A program made the position numbers and the translations under genes. The notes beneath the pieces were generated by a model that was not told the origin of the DNA, did not search any database, and saw nothing but the letters and a program-made list of their open reading frames with translations. Shown in pieces: positions 1-8,061 of a stretch of 64,000 nt of DNA (within the stretch, counting starts at the first letter, position 1; each line of letters starts with the position of its first letter). This stretch comes from JBGQOJ01 sp052119585 (lineage in GTDB: Bacteria > Pseudomonadota > Alphaproteobacteria > Rhodobacterales > Rhodobacteraceae). The DNA lies in contig NZ_JBGQOJ010000007.1 of the NCBI RefSeq assembly GCF_052119585.1, positions 1 through 64,000 of the forward strand. The letters are read 5' to 3'.

Positions 1-46
1 GGTTCTGGCCGGCTTTGACACCCGCCACGATACGCCGCCCTTCAAA

Positions 47-232
47 TCACGCCATCACCCAAATTCCCGCATAGCTCGAACTCGCGCCGCCAGTCGTCGA
101 CATCTTGGCGGCTCCAAGCGCCATGATGTCCCGAACAACCGTTGCCAGATCGTTGCCAAATTTGCCAAATCCGTTGGCAAAGTCCCCCAATTCACCCCCG
201 GTTGAAGCACATTCGTCGTTTTGGGCACTCAT
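47..232 (-). CDS. Hypothetical small ORF, 61 aa, doubtful
   Basis: An open frame of 61 codons starts with ATG. It is rich in Gly, Ala and Ser and ends near a conserved-looking AGIWVMA tail. I see no recognised domain and no clear Shine-Dalgarno sequence upstream of the start. It lies on the far side of the tRNA-Gly fragment at 284-328, so it may belong to whatever element lies to the left of the window. It could equally be a chance ORF. Confidence 0.2.
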   Translation of the reverse strand: MSAQNDECASTGGELGDFANGFGKFGNDLATVVRDIMALGAAKMSTTGGASSSYAGIWVMA

Positions 233-283
233 CGATATACAATGAAATCAATAGGTTAATGACCTCAAAGTTGGACCGAAAGA

Positions 284-328
284 TTGCCAAGGTTAGGGTC
301 GAGAGTTCGACTCTCTTCGCCCGCTCCA
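284..328 (+). tRNA. tRNA-Gly (GCC) 3' half only, probable att scar
   Basis: Reading from the anticodon loop, the sequence fits the 3' half of a tRNA: loop TTGCCAA (anticodon GCC at 286-288), anticodon 3' stem GGTTA, a variable region, T stem GAGAG, T loop TTCGACT, T stem CTCTT, acceptor strand CGCCCGC, discriminator T and CCA at 326-328. A U discriminator with this acceptor strand fits bacterial tRNA-Gly. The bases 5' of the loop do not pair with GGTTA, and no D arm or 5' acceptor strand is present, so the gene is not functional here. Such a 3' half is what integration at the anticodon loop of a tRNA gene leaves at the distal end of an element; that reading is inference. Confidence 0.8.
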
Positions 329-335
329 TGTATAA

Positions 336-373
336 AAACACCGGCCATGACAGATGTCAGGCCGGTTTTTTTA
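336..373 (+). terminator. Rho-independent terminator after the tRNA-Gly fragment
   Basis: The stem ACCGGCC (340-346) pairs with GGCCGGT (360-366) and is followed by a run of T. It sits directly downstream of the CCA, as expected for the terminator of a tRNA gene. Confidence 0.75.
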
Positions 374-502
374 TGTCCGATGGCATCTCTTCGTGGTCCG
401 AGTATCCTTCAGCGGAGCGATACGGCACGACGTACCAGAAGAAATGCTGCCAAAGGCCGCTCCATTGGAACGCGGCAGTATCCTGCGCGGAACGGCAGGC
501 GT

Positions 503-538
503 AAAAAAGCCCACAGTCTCCTCCCAGATCCTGTGGGC
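503..538 (-). terminator. Rho-independent terminator of the TRAP/amidase operon
   Basis: On the minus strand the stem GCCCACAG pairs with CTGTGGGC (plus positions 531-538 and 509-516) and is followed by six T (plus A run 503-508). It lies about 20 bases beyond the stop of the 52-residue membrane protein, so it probably ends the whole minus-strand operon that starts at dctP. Confidence 0.8.
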
Positions 539-558
539 TTCAAGAAGCGTGGATTACG

Positions 559-717
559 TTAACCCTTCTTCTTATCTATGAAGAAGTCGTAGGCCACCAA
601 AGCCATCGTGACTCCGCATACAATGAAAAGGTCGATCCTCATCAACTTGAATGCGAGTATACCCACAAATATTGCAAGCACAACAAAAGCTAATACAGCC
701 ATGATCCGGTCTGTCAT
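559..717 (-). CDS. Small membrane protein, 52 aa, in TRAP/amidase operon
   Basis: This 52-codon gene begins MTDRIMAVLA and ends in a basic tail, DKKKG. Two hydrophobic stretches, at about residues 6-23 and 29-45, suggest a two-pass inner-membrane protein. The start is well supported: a strong GGAGG ribosome binding site overlaps the stop codon of the upstream amidase, so the two are likely translationally coupled. A rho-independent terminator follows about 20 bases later. I do not recognise the family. Its place as last gene of a TRAP transporter operon suggests an accessory role, which is inference only. Confidence 0.75.
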   Translation of the reverse strand: MTDRIMAVLAFVVLAIFVGILAFKLMRIDLFIVCGVTMALVAYDFFIDKKKG

Positions 718-726
718 CACGTCCTC

Positions 727-2079
727 CTATTCGCCAGCGGCGATGTGGTTAACCAGCCAGCGCGCAGTCCGCAAAAGCCGCGCGTCATCGCCGCGCCGCC
801 CCACCAATTGCACGCCCATCGGCATTCCGTTGTCTGCCGTGAACAGCGGCACAGTCACCGCAGGGGTGCCGCACAGCGTCCACAAACCGTTGAAAATCGC
901 GCTGCCGGTGCTGCCAAGGCCATGCGGTGCCGCCGTCGGTGTTGCGGGTGTCAGGATCGCGTCGCAGCGATCGAATATCTCCTCCAGCCCACCGTTCAGG
1001 ATGCCGCGCCAGTCCAGCGCCGCCAGATAGTCACGGGCCAGAACGGCTTTGCCTTTGGTCATGGCATCGCGGGTTTCAACCGACAGATGATCCCAGCCGC
1101 GCCGTTCATAGCTGTAAAAGCACTTTGCCATTTCGGCAAAGTTGATTCGCTCGCGGGCCTCTGCCGCTTCCCTGAATGTGCTCGGAAGGGCCGCGGCAAA
1201 GCACTGCTCGCCCAGATGCTCGGCAAGCTCGGCAAGGGCGAGTTTCGTGTCCTCATCCGCCAGATCATATTGTGGCGGCTGGATCAACGCGAAGGTCGGC
1301 GGCAGAAACCTGTCCGACATCGCGACATCGAACAGGCGCGGCGGCGCGGCAAGGCTGGTCGCGGTATCGCCCGCGTCGTACCCCGCCAGAACCTCTGCCA
1401 GCAGGGCCGCATCCTCGACCGTGCGGGCAAAGACCCCCATCGTGTCAAGCGTCGGCGACTGCGTCAGGACTCCGGTGCGCGGGATCAATCCGAAGGTCGG
1501 CTTGAACCCGACGGTTCCGCAATAGGCAGCAGGCCGGATGATCGACCCGCCGGTCTGCGTGCCAACCGCCAAAGGCACCATGCCCGCAGCGACCGCAGCG
1601 GCAGAGCCTTGCGAAGACCCCCCCGGCGTATGCGCGGCATTGTGGGGGTTCATGGTCTTTCCGGGATGCAGGAACGCCAGCTCTGTCGAGACCGTTTTAC
1701 CGATAATCACAGCCCCTGCCGCCTTGAGGCGCTGCACAAGAAAGGCGTCCTCGGTCGGCACGCGCCCCTGATCCAGCAGGGTGCCGTTTTCTGTCGGCGT
1801 CCCCTTGGTGTCGATCACATCCTTCAGCGCGACAGGAAGCCCGTGCAGCGGGCCAAGCGTCATCCCCTTCGTGCGCAAAAGATCAAGCGCTCTGGCCTGA
1901 GCCAGCACATGTTCACCGTCGAGAAAGGCAAATGCCTGAACCTGCGGCTCGATCTCTGCGATCCGCGCCAGGCAGGCCTCGGCCAAAGCCACGGCACTGA
2001 CCGCCCCGCTGGCCAGCCGGTCCCGAAGGACGGCTGCACTTAGCGCCAGCAGGGCCGCGTTGTTCGGTTTAACCGCCAT
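727..2079 (-). CDS. Amidase signature family amidohydrolase
   Basis: The 450-residue protein belongs to the amidase signature family, which hydrolyses amide bonds with a Ser-cisSer-Lys triad. Visible are the lysine motif ALKDVIDTKG, the glycine/serine motif GGSSQGSAAA carrying the cis-serine, and the nucleophile motif TQTGGSIIRPA. The family usually has GGSSGGS, so the Q is a small variation. I chose the ATG giving MAVKPNN: it overlaps the stop of dctM (ATGGCGGTTAA) and removes a 23-residue extension that reads into dctM. The substrate cannot be told from sequence; its place behind a TRAP transporter suggests that it acts on the imported compound. Confidence 0.88.
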   Translation of the reverse strand: MAVKPNNAALLALSAAVLRDRLASGAVSAVALAEACLARIAEIEPQVQAFAFLDGEHVLAQARALDLLRTKGMTLGPLHGLPVALKDVIDTKGTPTENGTLLDQGRVPTEDAFLVQRLKAAGAVIIGKTVSTELAFLHPGKTMNPHNAAHTPGGSSQGSAAAVAAGMVPLAVGTQTGGSIIRPAAYCGTVGFKPTFGLIPRTGVLTQSPTLDTMGVFARTVEDAALLAEVLAGYDAGDTATSLAAPPRLFDVAMSDRFLPPTFALIQPPQYDLADEDTKLALAELAEHLGEQCFAAALPSTFREAAEARERINFAEMAKCFYSYERRGWDHLSVETRDAMTKGKAVLARDYLAALDWRGILNGGLEEIFDRCDAILTPATPTAAPHGLGSTGSAIFNGLWTLCGTPAVTVPLFTADNGMPMGVQLVGRRGDDARLLRTARWLVNHIAAGE

Positions 2080-3505
2080 AGAACATATCCGGCAAATGGA
2101 AGACCAGCTGCGGGAAGATATAAACCATCGCCATCGACACAAACACAAGGAACAGGAACGGCATCACACCGGCGAAAATCTGGGTCAACTTGACCTCTGG
2201 CGGGGCGATCCCTTTCAGGTAATAGGCGGACATGGCCATGGGCGGCGTCAGGAACGACGTTTGCAGGTTCAACGCCACAAGGATACCGAAGAACAGCGGG
2301 TCAACGCCGAACTGCGGCAGCAACGGCAGAAAGATCGGCACGAAGATAATGATGATCTCGGACCATTCCAGCGGCCATCCCAGCAAGAAGATGATCAGCT
2401 GCGCCAAAAGCAGGAATTGCAGGGGTGTCAGGTCGAAACCGGTGACGAACTCGGCGATCAACTGCTCGCCGCCAAGATACGAGAACACCGCAGAAAAGGT
2501 GTAGGAACCGACGAACAACCAGCAGACCATGGCCGTGGTGCGCACTGTCAGATAGACGCTTTCGCGCAGGCGGTGGAATGTCATAGAGCGGTAAGCGACA
2601 GCCAGAACCATACCCCCAAGCGCACCGATCGAGGCGGCCTCGGTCGGGGTTGCAAGGCCGAACAGGATCGACCCAAGCACCGCAAGGATCAGGATGGCCA
2701 GCGGGAACAGCGAGGTCAGAAGCATCCACAGCAGCGGGCCCCATGCCACATCAGGCACTTCTTCTTTGCTCGGCCGTGGCGCGACAGAGGGCTGAAGCAT
2801 GGCGCGGCCAACGACATAGACCAAGTAAAGGCCGACAAGCAGCAGCCCCGGCAGCATCGCTGCGGCATAGAGGCGGACAATCGAAACCCCAGAAGCCGCA
2901 GCATAGACGATCAGCATGATCGACGGCGGGATCAGAATACCCAGCGTGCCACCGGCACAGATGATGCCCGATGCGAATGACGGATCATACCGCGCCTTCA
3001 GCATCTGCGGCAGCGCCAGCAGCCCCATCAGCGTCACAACCGCCCCCACGATACCCGTCGCCGTGGCGAAGAGGGCGCAGGTGATCAGCGCCGCAACCCC
3101 CATCGAGCCGGGAATATTCTTGGCCGCGATGTTCAGCGTGCCGAACAGACGGTCCACGATATTCGCCCGCTCTACGATGTAGCCCATGAACAGGAACAGC
3201 GGCACAGCGGTAAGAACCTCGTTCGCCATGACGGTGAAGGTCTGGTTGATGAACAGGTCAAAGATGCGGTTATTGTAGAACCCGTCTATCCAGAGCGAGG
3301 TCGACTCCCACCAGCTGGAGTCTTCGCCCAGCTTGTTGAACGCCCGCCACATCCGGCTTGGATCGAAGTAGGCATAGTAGCCGAACCCGATCCCCAGCGC
3401 CATCAGCGTGAACGCGATAGGAAAGCCCAGAAACACGAGCATGATAAAGATGCCAAGCATCATCAAGGCGACTTGAGGATCAGTCACAGTTAAAACTCCA
3501 TTCAT
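2069..3505 (-). CDS. dctM: TRAP transporter large permease subunit (DctM)
   Basis: This 478-residue, very hydrophobic protein has the length and the repeated Gly- and Pro-rich membrane segments of DctM, the large subunit of TRAP transporters, which import organic acids and related solutes using a sodium gradient. Typical pieces include the N-terminal LGFPIAFTL, GGTLGILIPPS and an ATPTEAASIGALG loop. It follows dctQ after 30 bases and overlaps the start of the amidase by 11 bases, so the genes are cotranscribed and probably coupled. Confidence 0.95.
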   Translation of the reverse strand: MNGVLTVTDPQVALMMLGIFIMLVFLGFPIAFTLMALGIGFGYYAYFDPSRMWRAFNKLGEDSSWWESTSLWIDGFYNNRIFDLFINQTFTVMANEVLTAVPLFLFMGYIVERANIVDRLFGTLNIAAKNIPGSMGVAALITCALFATATGIVGAVVTLMGLLALPQMLKARYDPSFASGIICAGGTLGILIPPSIMLIVYAAASGVSIVRLYAAAMLPGLLLVGLYLVYVVGRAMLQPSVAPRPSKEEVPDVAWGPLLWMLLTSLFPLAILILAVLGSILFGLATPTEAASIGALGGMVLAVAYRSMTFHRLRESVYLTVRTTAMVCWLFVGSYTFSAVFSYLGGEQLIAEFVTGFDLTPLQFLLLAQLIIFLLGWPLEWSEIIIIFVPIFLPLLPQFGVDPLFFGILVALNLQTSFLTPPMAMSAYYLKGIAPPEVKLTQIFAGVMPFLFLVFVSMAMVYIFPQLVFHLPDMFYGG

Positions 3506-3535
3506 GCCCGATTAGGGAATAGCAGTAGCCCAAGG

Positions 3536-4108
3536 TCACACTTTGCCTTCGGCGTGTTGTTTCAGCAGTAGGTCGGCGGCTTCCAGCACGTCTTCCTCGG
3601 CGGTGCGCCAGTATCCTTCACGCATGCACAGAATGCAGCGAAATATCTGGGCGATGCCCTGGATGAAAAGCAAAAGACCCGCGGCAACCATAACCGATTT
3701 GAACTGGTAGATCGGGATGCCGGCAGGGCTGTTTACGCTGACCTCGGCATATCCCCATGATCTGGAGGAATATTTCCAACCGGACAGAACCAGTGCGATG
3801 ATGCCCGGAAAAAAGAACAGGATATACAGCGTGAAGTCGACCATGGCCTGTGTTCGCGGCTTCCACAGCCGGTACAGAAAGTCGCCACGCACATGGCCAC
3901 CGCGCGACAGGGTATAGGCCCCGCCCATCATGAACAGTGTGCCATACATGATAAAGGAAACATCCAGCGCCCAGGGCGTGGGAGAGTTCAGAACATAGCG
4001 CACGAAAACCTCGTAGCTCATTCCGAACGTCATCAGGATAATCAACCATCCAAAGGCTTTTCCGAACCATGCGGACAGCTTATCGGCGAATTCAATAAAC
4101 GAGACCAA
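3536..4108 (-). CDS. dctQ: TRAP transporter small permease subunit (DctQ)
   Basis: The 190-residue protein has about four transmembrane segments (around residues 15-36, 48-70, 87-109 and 132-154) and the motifs SYEVFVRYVL and GGAYTLSRGGHVRGDF, typical of DctQ. It partners DctM in the inner membrane. It lies between dctP and dctM on the same strand. Confidence 0.93.
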   Translation of the reverse strand: MVSFIEFADKLSAWFGKAFGWLIILMTFGMSYEVFVRYVLNSPTPWALDVSFIMYGTLFMMGGAYTLSRGGHVRGDFLYRLWKPRTQAMVDFTLYILFFFPGIIALVLSGWKYSSRSWGYAEVSVNSPAGIPIYQFKSVMVAAGLLLFIQGIAQIFRCILCMREGYWRTAEEDVLEAADLLLKQHAEGKV

Positions 4109-4186
4109 AATCGCAACTCCATTTTAAGTAAAGGCCCCCCGCAAACATGTTACGGGGGAACCCAGGTGTCGTTCAGGAAAAGCGGA

Positions 4187-5335
4187 TCAGAGCTTCAGCT
4201 TGCCGGGGAAGTAGTGATCGTAGGCAAGGCCGTAGTCAGGCGCGTTCATCAGTTCGTAGAACGCGACTTCTTCTGTCCAGGCACGCTGGCTGTCCATGAC
4301 GCGCTTCATGAAGGGGTCTTCTTCCAGAACCGGGATAAGGCTGTCCCATGCCTTCAGCTCGGCATCCAGAATTTCCTTGGATGTCCGGTGAACCGTCACG
4401 CCTGCTTCTTTTTGCAGCCATGTCAGGTCGGCCGAATAACGGCGCAGCGCCTTTGCGGTGTTCGCGGTCGACGCCGCCTCGACGCCGTATTTCAGGATCG
4501 CCTGAAGATCGGGGTCGAGATCGTCCATCGAGTCCTTGTTGAACAGGAATTCGAACGCCTCGGCGGCCTGGTGATAGGACGACAGATAGTAGTTCTTCGC
4601 AACGTCCTGTGCGCCGAAATCTCTATCGGACGACGGGTTGTTGAACTCGAACGCGTCGATCACGCCACGCTCCATCGCGGGAACGATTTCGCCGCCGGGC
4701 AGCTGTGCCACGGACATGCCCATCGCCTGCATCAGGTCGGCAGCAAGGCCAACGGTGCGATACTTGAAACCGTTCATGTCGGCCGCTGTGTTCACTTCGC
4801 CTTTGAACCAGCCCAGAGGCTGTGCGAACATCGGGAAACCAAGGTAGCCGTAGACGTTCAGGCCCATGACGTCCTGCGTCAGCTCGCGGTACAGCTCGTC
4901 GCCGCCACCCTCGTAGAACCACGACATCATCGCGGTGGACGAACCGCCGAACACAGGTCCGGTGCCGAACAGCGATGCGGCCTTGTTCTTGCCATACCAG
5001 TAGGCAGACACGGAATGTGCCGCGTCGATCAGTCCGTCGTTCACGGCGTCCATAACCTGGAACGCGGCAACGACCGCACCTGCAGGCAGCAGGTCGATCT
5101 TCAGGCGGCCACCGGACATCGCTTCGACGCGGTCGGCGTAGTCCTGTGCAAATTCCTGCCAGATGTTCGACGCACCCCAAGAGGTCTGCATCTTGAACAC
5201 GATCGGCGCCTGCGCCATCACGGCAGGTGCAGCAAGCGCACCACCGGCGGCAACACCACCAGCCAGAACGCCCTTGCTCATGAACGAGCGACGCGAAAGC
5301 TGCGCCTTGGTTGGCGCATTGGGTTTCATTGTCAT
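4187..5335 (-). CDS. dctP: TRAP transporter periplasmic solute-binding protein (DctP type)
   Basis: The 382-residue protein has a twin-arginine signal (SRRSFM, residues 14-19) followed by a Gly/Ala-rich hydrophobic stretch and AAPAVMAQ, suggesting Tat export. The mature part has features of the DctP family subgroup that often binds 2-oxo acids: an early QTSWG, a central MERGVIDAFEF and NNPSSDRDFG. It delivers ligand to DctQM. The start is supported by GGAGG six bases upstream of the ATG. It is the first gene of the minus-strand operon. The ligand is not determined by sequence. Confidence 0.93.
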   Translation of the reverse strand: MTMKPNAPTKAQLSRRSFMSKGVLAGGVAAGGALAAPAVMAQAPIVFKMQTSWGASNIWQEFAQDYADRVEAMSGGRLKIDLLPAGAVVAAFQVMDAVNDGLIDAAHSVSAYWYGKNKAASLFGTGPVFGGSSTAMMSWFYEGGGDELYRELTQDVMGLNVYGYLGFPMFAQPLGWFKGEVNTAADMNGFKYRTVGLAADLMQAMGMSVAQLPGGEIVPAMERGVIDAFEFNNPSSDRDFGAQDVAKNYYLSSYHQAAEAFEFLFNKDSMDDLDPDLQAILKYGVEAASTANTAKALRRYSADLTWLQKEAGVTVHRTSKEILDAELKAWDSLIPVLEEDPFMKRVMDSQRAWTEEVAFYELMNAPDYGLAYDHYFPGKLKL

Positions 5336-5377
5336 GGTATCCTCCCAGATATTTCAGGCATGACACAGGGCCATGTA

Positions 5378-5420
5378 TTGGTAAGGTTTAGTCACCAATT
5401 TGCGAAATGCAAGACATTTC
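5378..5420. promoter_or_regulatory. Two inverted repeats upstream of the TRAP operon, candidate operators
   Basis: ATTGGT (5378-5383) is matched by ACCAAT (5395-5400), and GAAATG (5404-5409) by CATTTC (5415-5420). Both lie in the intergenic space upstream of dctP, where a regulator of the transport operon would bind. No regulator gene is next to it. The function is inferred from position and symmetry only. Confidence 0.35.
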
Positions 5421-5479
5421 ATGCCTTCCGCGAGTATCAGTATATGAGAATTTGATGCCAAGACATACTGTTAGCGCAA

Positions 5480-6442
5480 TCAAACCAGCAAATCGCCCGG
5501 CGTCCGTCCGGCAAACACGGCGTCAAGGTTATCCAACGCGCGATGCCCCATCGCGTCGCGGGTTTCCTGCGTCGCCGACCCGATATGCGGCAGCATGAAC
5601 ACATTTGGCAGGGCGGCGATACGCGGGTTCCCGCCCGGCTCTGTCTTGAACACATCAAGACCGGCGGCGAATAGTTTTCCGTGGCTTAGCGCCTCGATCA
5701 AAGCGTCTTCGTCCACCAGATTGCCCCGCGCGGTGTTCACCAGAACAGCCCCCTCGGGCAACAGCGCCAGCGTCCGCGCGTTGATCACATCCAGCGTGTC
5801 GGGCGTGCTGGGGCAATGCAGCGACAGAACGTCCGACACCGCCATCAGCCCCTCGACCGTGTCATGAAACACCGCACCCTTTTCCAGATGCGGGGCAAGG
5901 CGGCTGCGATTGTGGTAATGCACCGTCATGCCAAAGCCCCGCGCCCGTTCGGCCGTCACCTGCCCCACGCGGCCCATGCCAAGCACGCCGAATCGTTTGC
6001 CGGTCACCTGACGGCCAACCATGAACGCGGGCGACCAGAAATTCCATTTTCCGTCCCGCACCATACGGTCGCCTTCGGCCCCGCGCCGCGCGGCCCCCAG
6101 CATACACAGGATTGCGATTTCGGCGGTCGCATCGGACAACACATCGGGCGTATTGGTCACGACAATCCCCCGCGCCCCGGCTGCGGCCAGATCGACGTGA
6201 TCCACCCCCACCGAATGGTTCGCGATCACCTTCAGGCGGTCCGGCAAGGCCGCGATCACGTCGGCGCTGAAATGTTCGGAATGGCAGGGCAACACCGCAT
6301 CGACGGTCTGGCACCGCGCGATCAGCGCGTCGCGGGTAAACACCGTGTCGTCCAAATTGAGGATCGCGTCATAGTCGCGCATCGCACGCGCATGGACGGC
6401 ATCGGTCAGGCGGCGGGTGATCAGCAGAACGGGTTTCGCCAT
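5480..6442 (-). CDS. D-2-hydroxyacid dehydrogenase (glyoxylate/hydroxypyruvate reductase type)
   Basis: The 320-residue protein has the fold pattern of NAD(P)-dependent D-2-hydroxyacid dehydrogenases, which reduce 2-oxo acids such as glyoxylate or hydroxypyruvate. Visible are the nucleotide-binding GMGRVGQ, the NTARGNLVDEDAL segment with the catalytic Arg, LDVFKTEP with the Glu, and MLPHIGSAT with the catalytic His. I start at the ATG giving MAKPVLL rather than the TTG two codons upstream. It begins two bases after the stop of the Lrp-type gene, so the two are an operon. The substrate is not certain. Confidence 0.9.
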   Translation of the reverse strand: MAKPVLLITRRLTDAVHARAMRDYDAILNLDDTVFTRDALIARCQTVDAVLPCHSEHFSADVIAALPDRLKVIANHSVGVDHVDLAAAGARGIVVTNTPDVLSDATAEIAILCMLGAARRGAEGDRMVRDGKWNFWSPAFMVGRQVTGKRFGVLGMGRVGQVTAERARGFGMTVHYHNRSRLAPHLEKGAVFHDTVEGLMAVSDVLSLHCPSTPDTLDVINARTLALLPEGAVLVNTARGNLVDEDALIEALSHGKLFAAGLDVFKTEPGGNPRIAALPNVFMLPHIGSATQETRDAMGHRALDNLDAVFAGRTPGDLLV

Positions 6443-6444
6443 GA

Positions 6445-6684
6445 TCAAAACGCCTTGAACGTCAGCGTCGTCAACGAGCGCTCGATGTCAGGAACATCCA
6501 GCAGGTGGTCGTTGATGTATTTGCCCACATCCTCGCCTGTCGGAATGTATAGTTTCATCAGCAGATCGAAATCGCCGCTGGTGGAATACAGCTCTGAGTG
6601 GATTTCCTTCAGGGTGATCGCCTCGGCCACATCATATGTGGTTCCGGGGCGGCAGCGCAGCTGGACATAAACGCAAGTGGACAT
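6445..6684 (-). CDS. Stand-alone Lrp/AsnC effector-binding domain protein
   Basis: The 79-residue protein (MSTCVYVQLRC start) matches only the C-terminal ligand-binding (RAM) domain of Lrp/AsnC regulators: a beta strand, an alternating helix-strand pattern with SGDFDLLMK and the closing TTLTFKAF. There is no helix-turn-helix, so it does not bind DNA by itself. Family members of this kind form oligomers that bind amino acids. It is transcribed together with the downstream dehydrogenase. I discarded a 19-residue upstream extension that reaches back into the divergent hisB promoter region. Confidence 0.82.
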   Translation of the reverse strand: MSTCVYVQLRCRPGTTYDVAEAITLKEIHSELYSTSGDFDLLMKLYIPTGEDVGKYINDHLLDVPDIERSLTTLTFKAF

Positions 6685-6833
6685 GAAAGCCTCCAGTTTC
6701 GGGATGTCCAAGGCTTGGCACATCCGCACCACGCGGCACAATAATGAAATGCAGGCACGCCCTGCGCTTGGAACTGACGCCGCCGCGCATTATACATCGC
6801 GCAATTCAAGGCAGACCCACGGCGGAGGCTTCC

Positions 6834-7421
6834 ATGCGGACGGCACAAATCACGCGGAAAACGGCAGAGACCCAGATCGACGTCCAGATCAATCTGGACG
6901 GAACAGGCATCTATGACAACCAGACCGGCATCGGGTTCTTCGATCATATGCTGGACCAGTTGGCCCGCCACTCGTTGATCGACATGACCATCCGCGCCAC
7001 AGGCGATCTGCACATCGACGACCACCACACGGTCGAGGATACCGGCATCGCGCTGGGGCAGGCCATGGTGCAGGCGCTTGGCGACAAAAAGGGCATCCGC
7101 CGCTACGGGGAATGCCACCTGCCGATGGACGATGCGCAGGTGCGGTGCGCGCTGGACCTGTCCGCGCGGCCGTTTCTGGTCTGGAACGTCACCCTGCCCA
7201 CCCCCAAGATCGGCACATTCGACACCGAACTGGTGCGCGAGTTCTTTCAGGCCCTCGCGACCCATGGCGGCATCACGCTGCACATCGACCAGTTGCACGG
7301 CTTCAACAGCCACCACATCGCCGAGGCCGCGTTCAAGGCCGTGGCCCGTGCGCTGCGCGTTGCGGTGGAAACCGACCCGCGCAAGGCGGATGCGATCCCT
7401 TCGACCAAAGGCATGCTTTAG
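6834..7421 (+). CDS. hisB: Imidazoleglycerol-phosphate dehydratase
   Basis: HisB dehydrates imidazole-glycerol phosphate to imidazole-acetol phosphate in histidine synthesis. The 195-residue protein is of the monofunctional type and shows the two metal-binding histidine motifs, DDHHTVEDTGIALG and FNSHHIAEAAFKA, and GIGFFDHMLDQLARH. The ATG giving MRTAQITRK is preferred because GGCGGAGG precedes it and the length then fits the family; a 30-residue upstream extension is discarded. It is the first gene of the his cluster and abuts hisH. Confidence 0.97.
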   Translation: MRTAQITRKTAETQIDVQINLDGTGIYDNQTGIGFFDHMLDQLARHSLIDMTIRATGDLHIDDHHTVEDTGIALGQAMVQALGDKKGIRRYGECHLPMDDAQVRCALDLSARPFLVWNVTLPTPKIGTFDTELVREFFQALATHGGITLHIDQLHGFNSHHIAEAAFKAVARALRVAVETDPRKADAIPSTKGML

Positions 7422-8060
7422 GTGATTACGGCTCTTATCGACTACGACAGCGGCAACCTGCATTCCGCCGAAAAGGCGTTCCAGCGGGTTGCCCGTGAAA
7501 CAAATGCCGGTCAGGTGGTCGTCACCTCCGACCCCGATGTGGTGGCCAGTGCCGACCGCGTTGTTCTGCCGGGCGACGGGGCCTTTCCACATTGCCGCGC
7601 ACAGCTTGCCGATTTCACCGGCCTGTTCGAGGCCGTGGAAGAGGCGGTCATCCACCGCGCACGCCCCTTTCTGGGGATCTGCGTCGGCATGCAGATGATG
7701 GCGACATGGGGCCGCGAATACACCGATACGCGCGGTTTTGACTGGATCAGCGGAGAGGTGGTCAGGATCATCCCTGCCGATCCGACGCTGAAGGTGCCGC
7801 ATATGGGCTGGAACGATCTGGTGCTGGACAATCCCCACCCGGTTCTTGACGGCATCCAGACCGGCGACCACGCCTATTTCGTCCACTCCTACCATGTGCG
7901 CGTTGCCGATCCCTCGCACCGTCTGGCCCACGTCGATTACGCGGGCGACATCACCGCGATCATCGGGCGCGACAATATGGTGGGCATGCAGTTCCACCCC
8001 GAGAAAAGTCAGGCCACCGGCCTGAAGCTGATCGCGAATTTTCTGACCTGGGCCCCGTAA
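7422..8060 (+). CDS. hisH: Imidazole glycerol phosphate synthase, glutaminase subunit HisH
   Basis: HisH releases ammonia from glutamine and passes it to HisF. The 212-residue class I amidotransferase shows the nucleophile Cys in PFLGICVGMQ and the His/Glu pair in GMQFHPEKSQ. The start is GTG, directly behind the hisB stop, so the pair is coupled. Its partner hisF lies about 2.2 kb downstream. Confidence 0.97.
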   Translation: MITALIDYDSGNLHSAEKAFQRVARETNAGQVVVTSDPDVVASADRVVLPGDGAFPHCRAQLADFTGLFEAVEEAVIHRARPFLGICVGMQMMATWGREYTDTRGFDWISGEVVRIIPADPTLKVPHMGWNDLVLDNPHPVLDGIQTGDHAYFVHSYHVRVADPSHRLAHVDYAGDITAIIGRDNMVGMQFHPEKSQATGLKLIANFLTWAP

Positions 8061-8061
8061 C

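Noticed and set aside
745..5455. Long plus-strand ORFs of 432 and 520 codons opposite the amidase and TRAP genes
   Set aside because: They have no family motifs and mirror the codon bias of recognised genes on the other strand; typical shadow ORFs of high-GC DNA.
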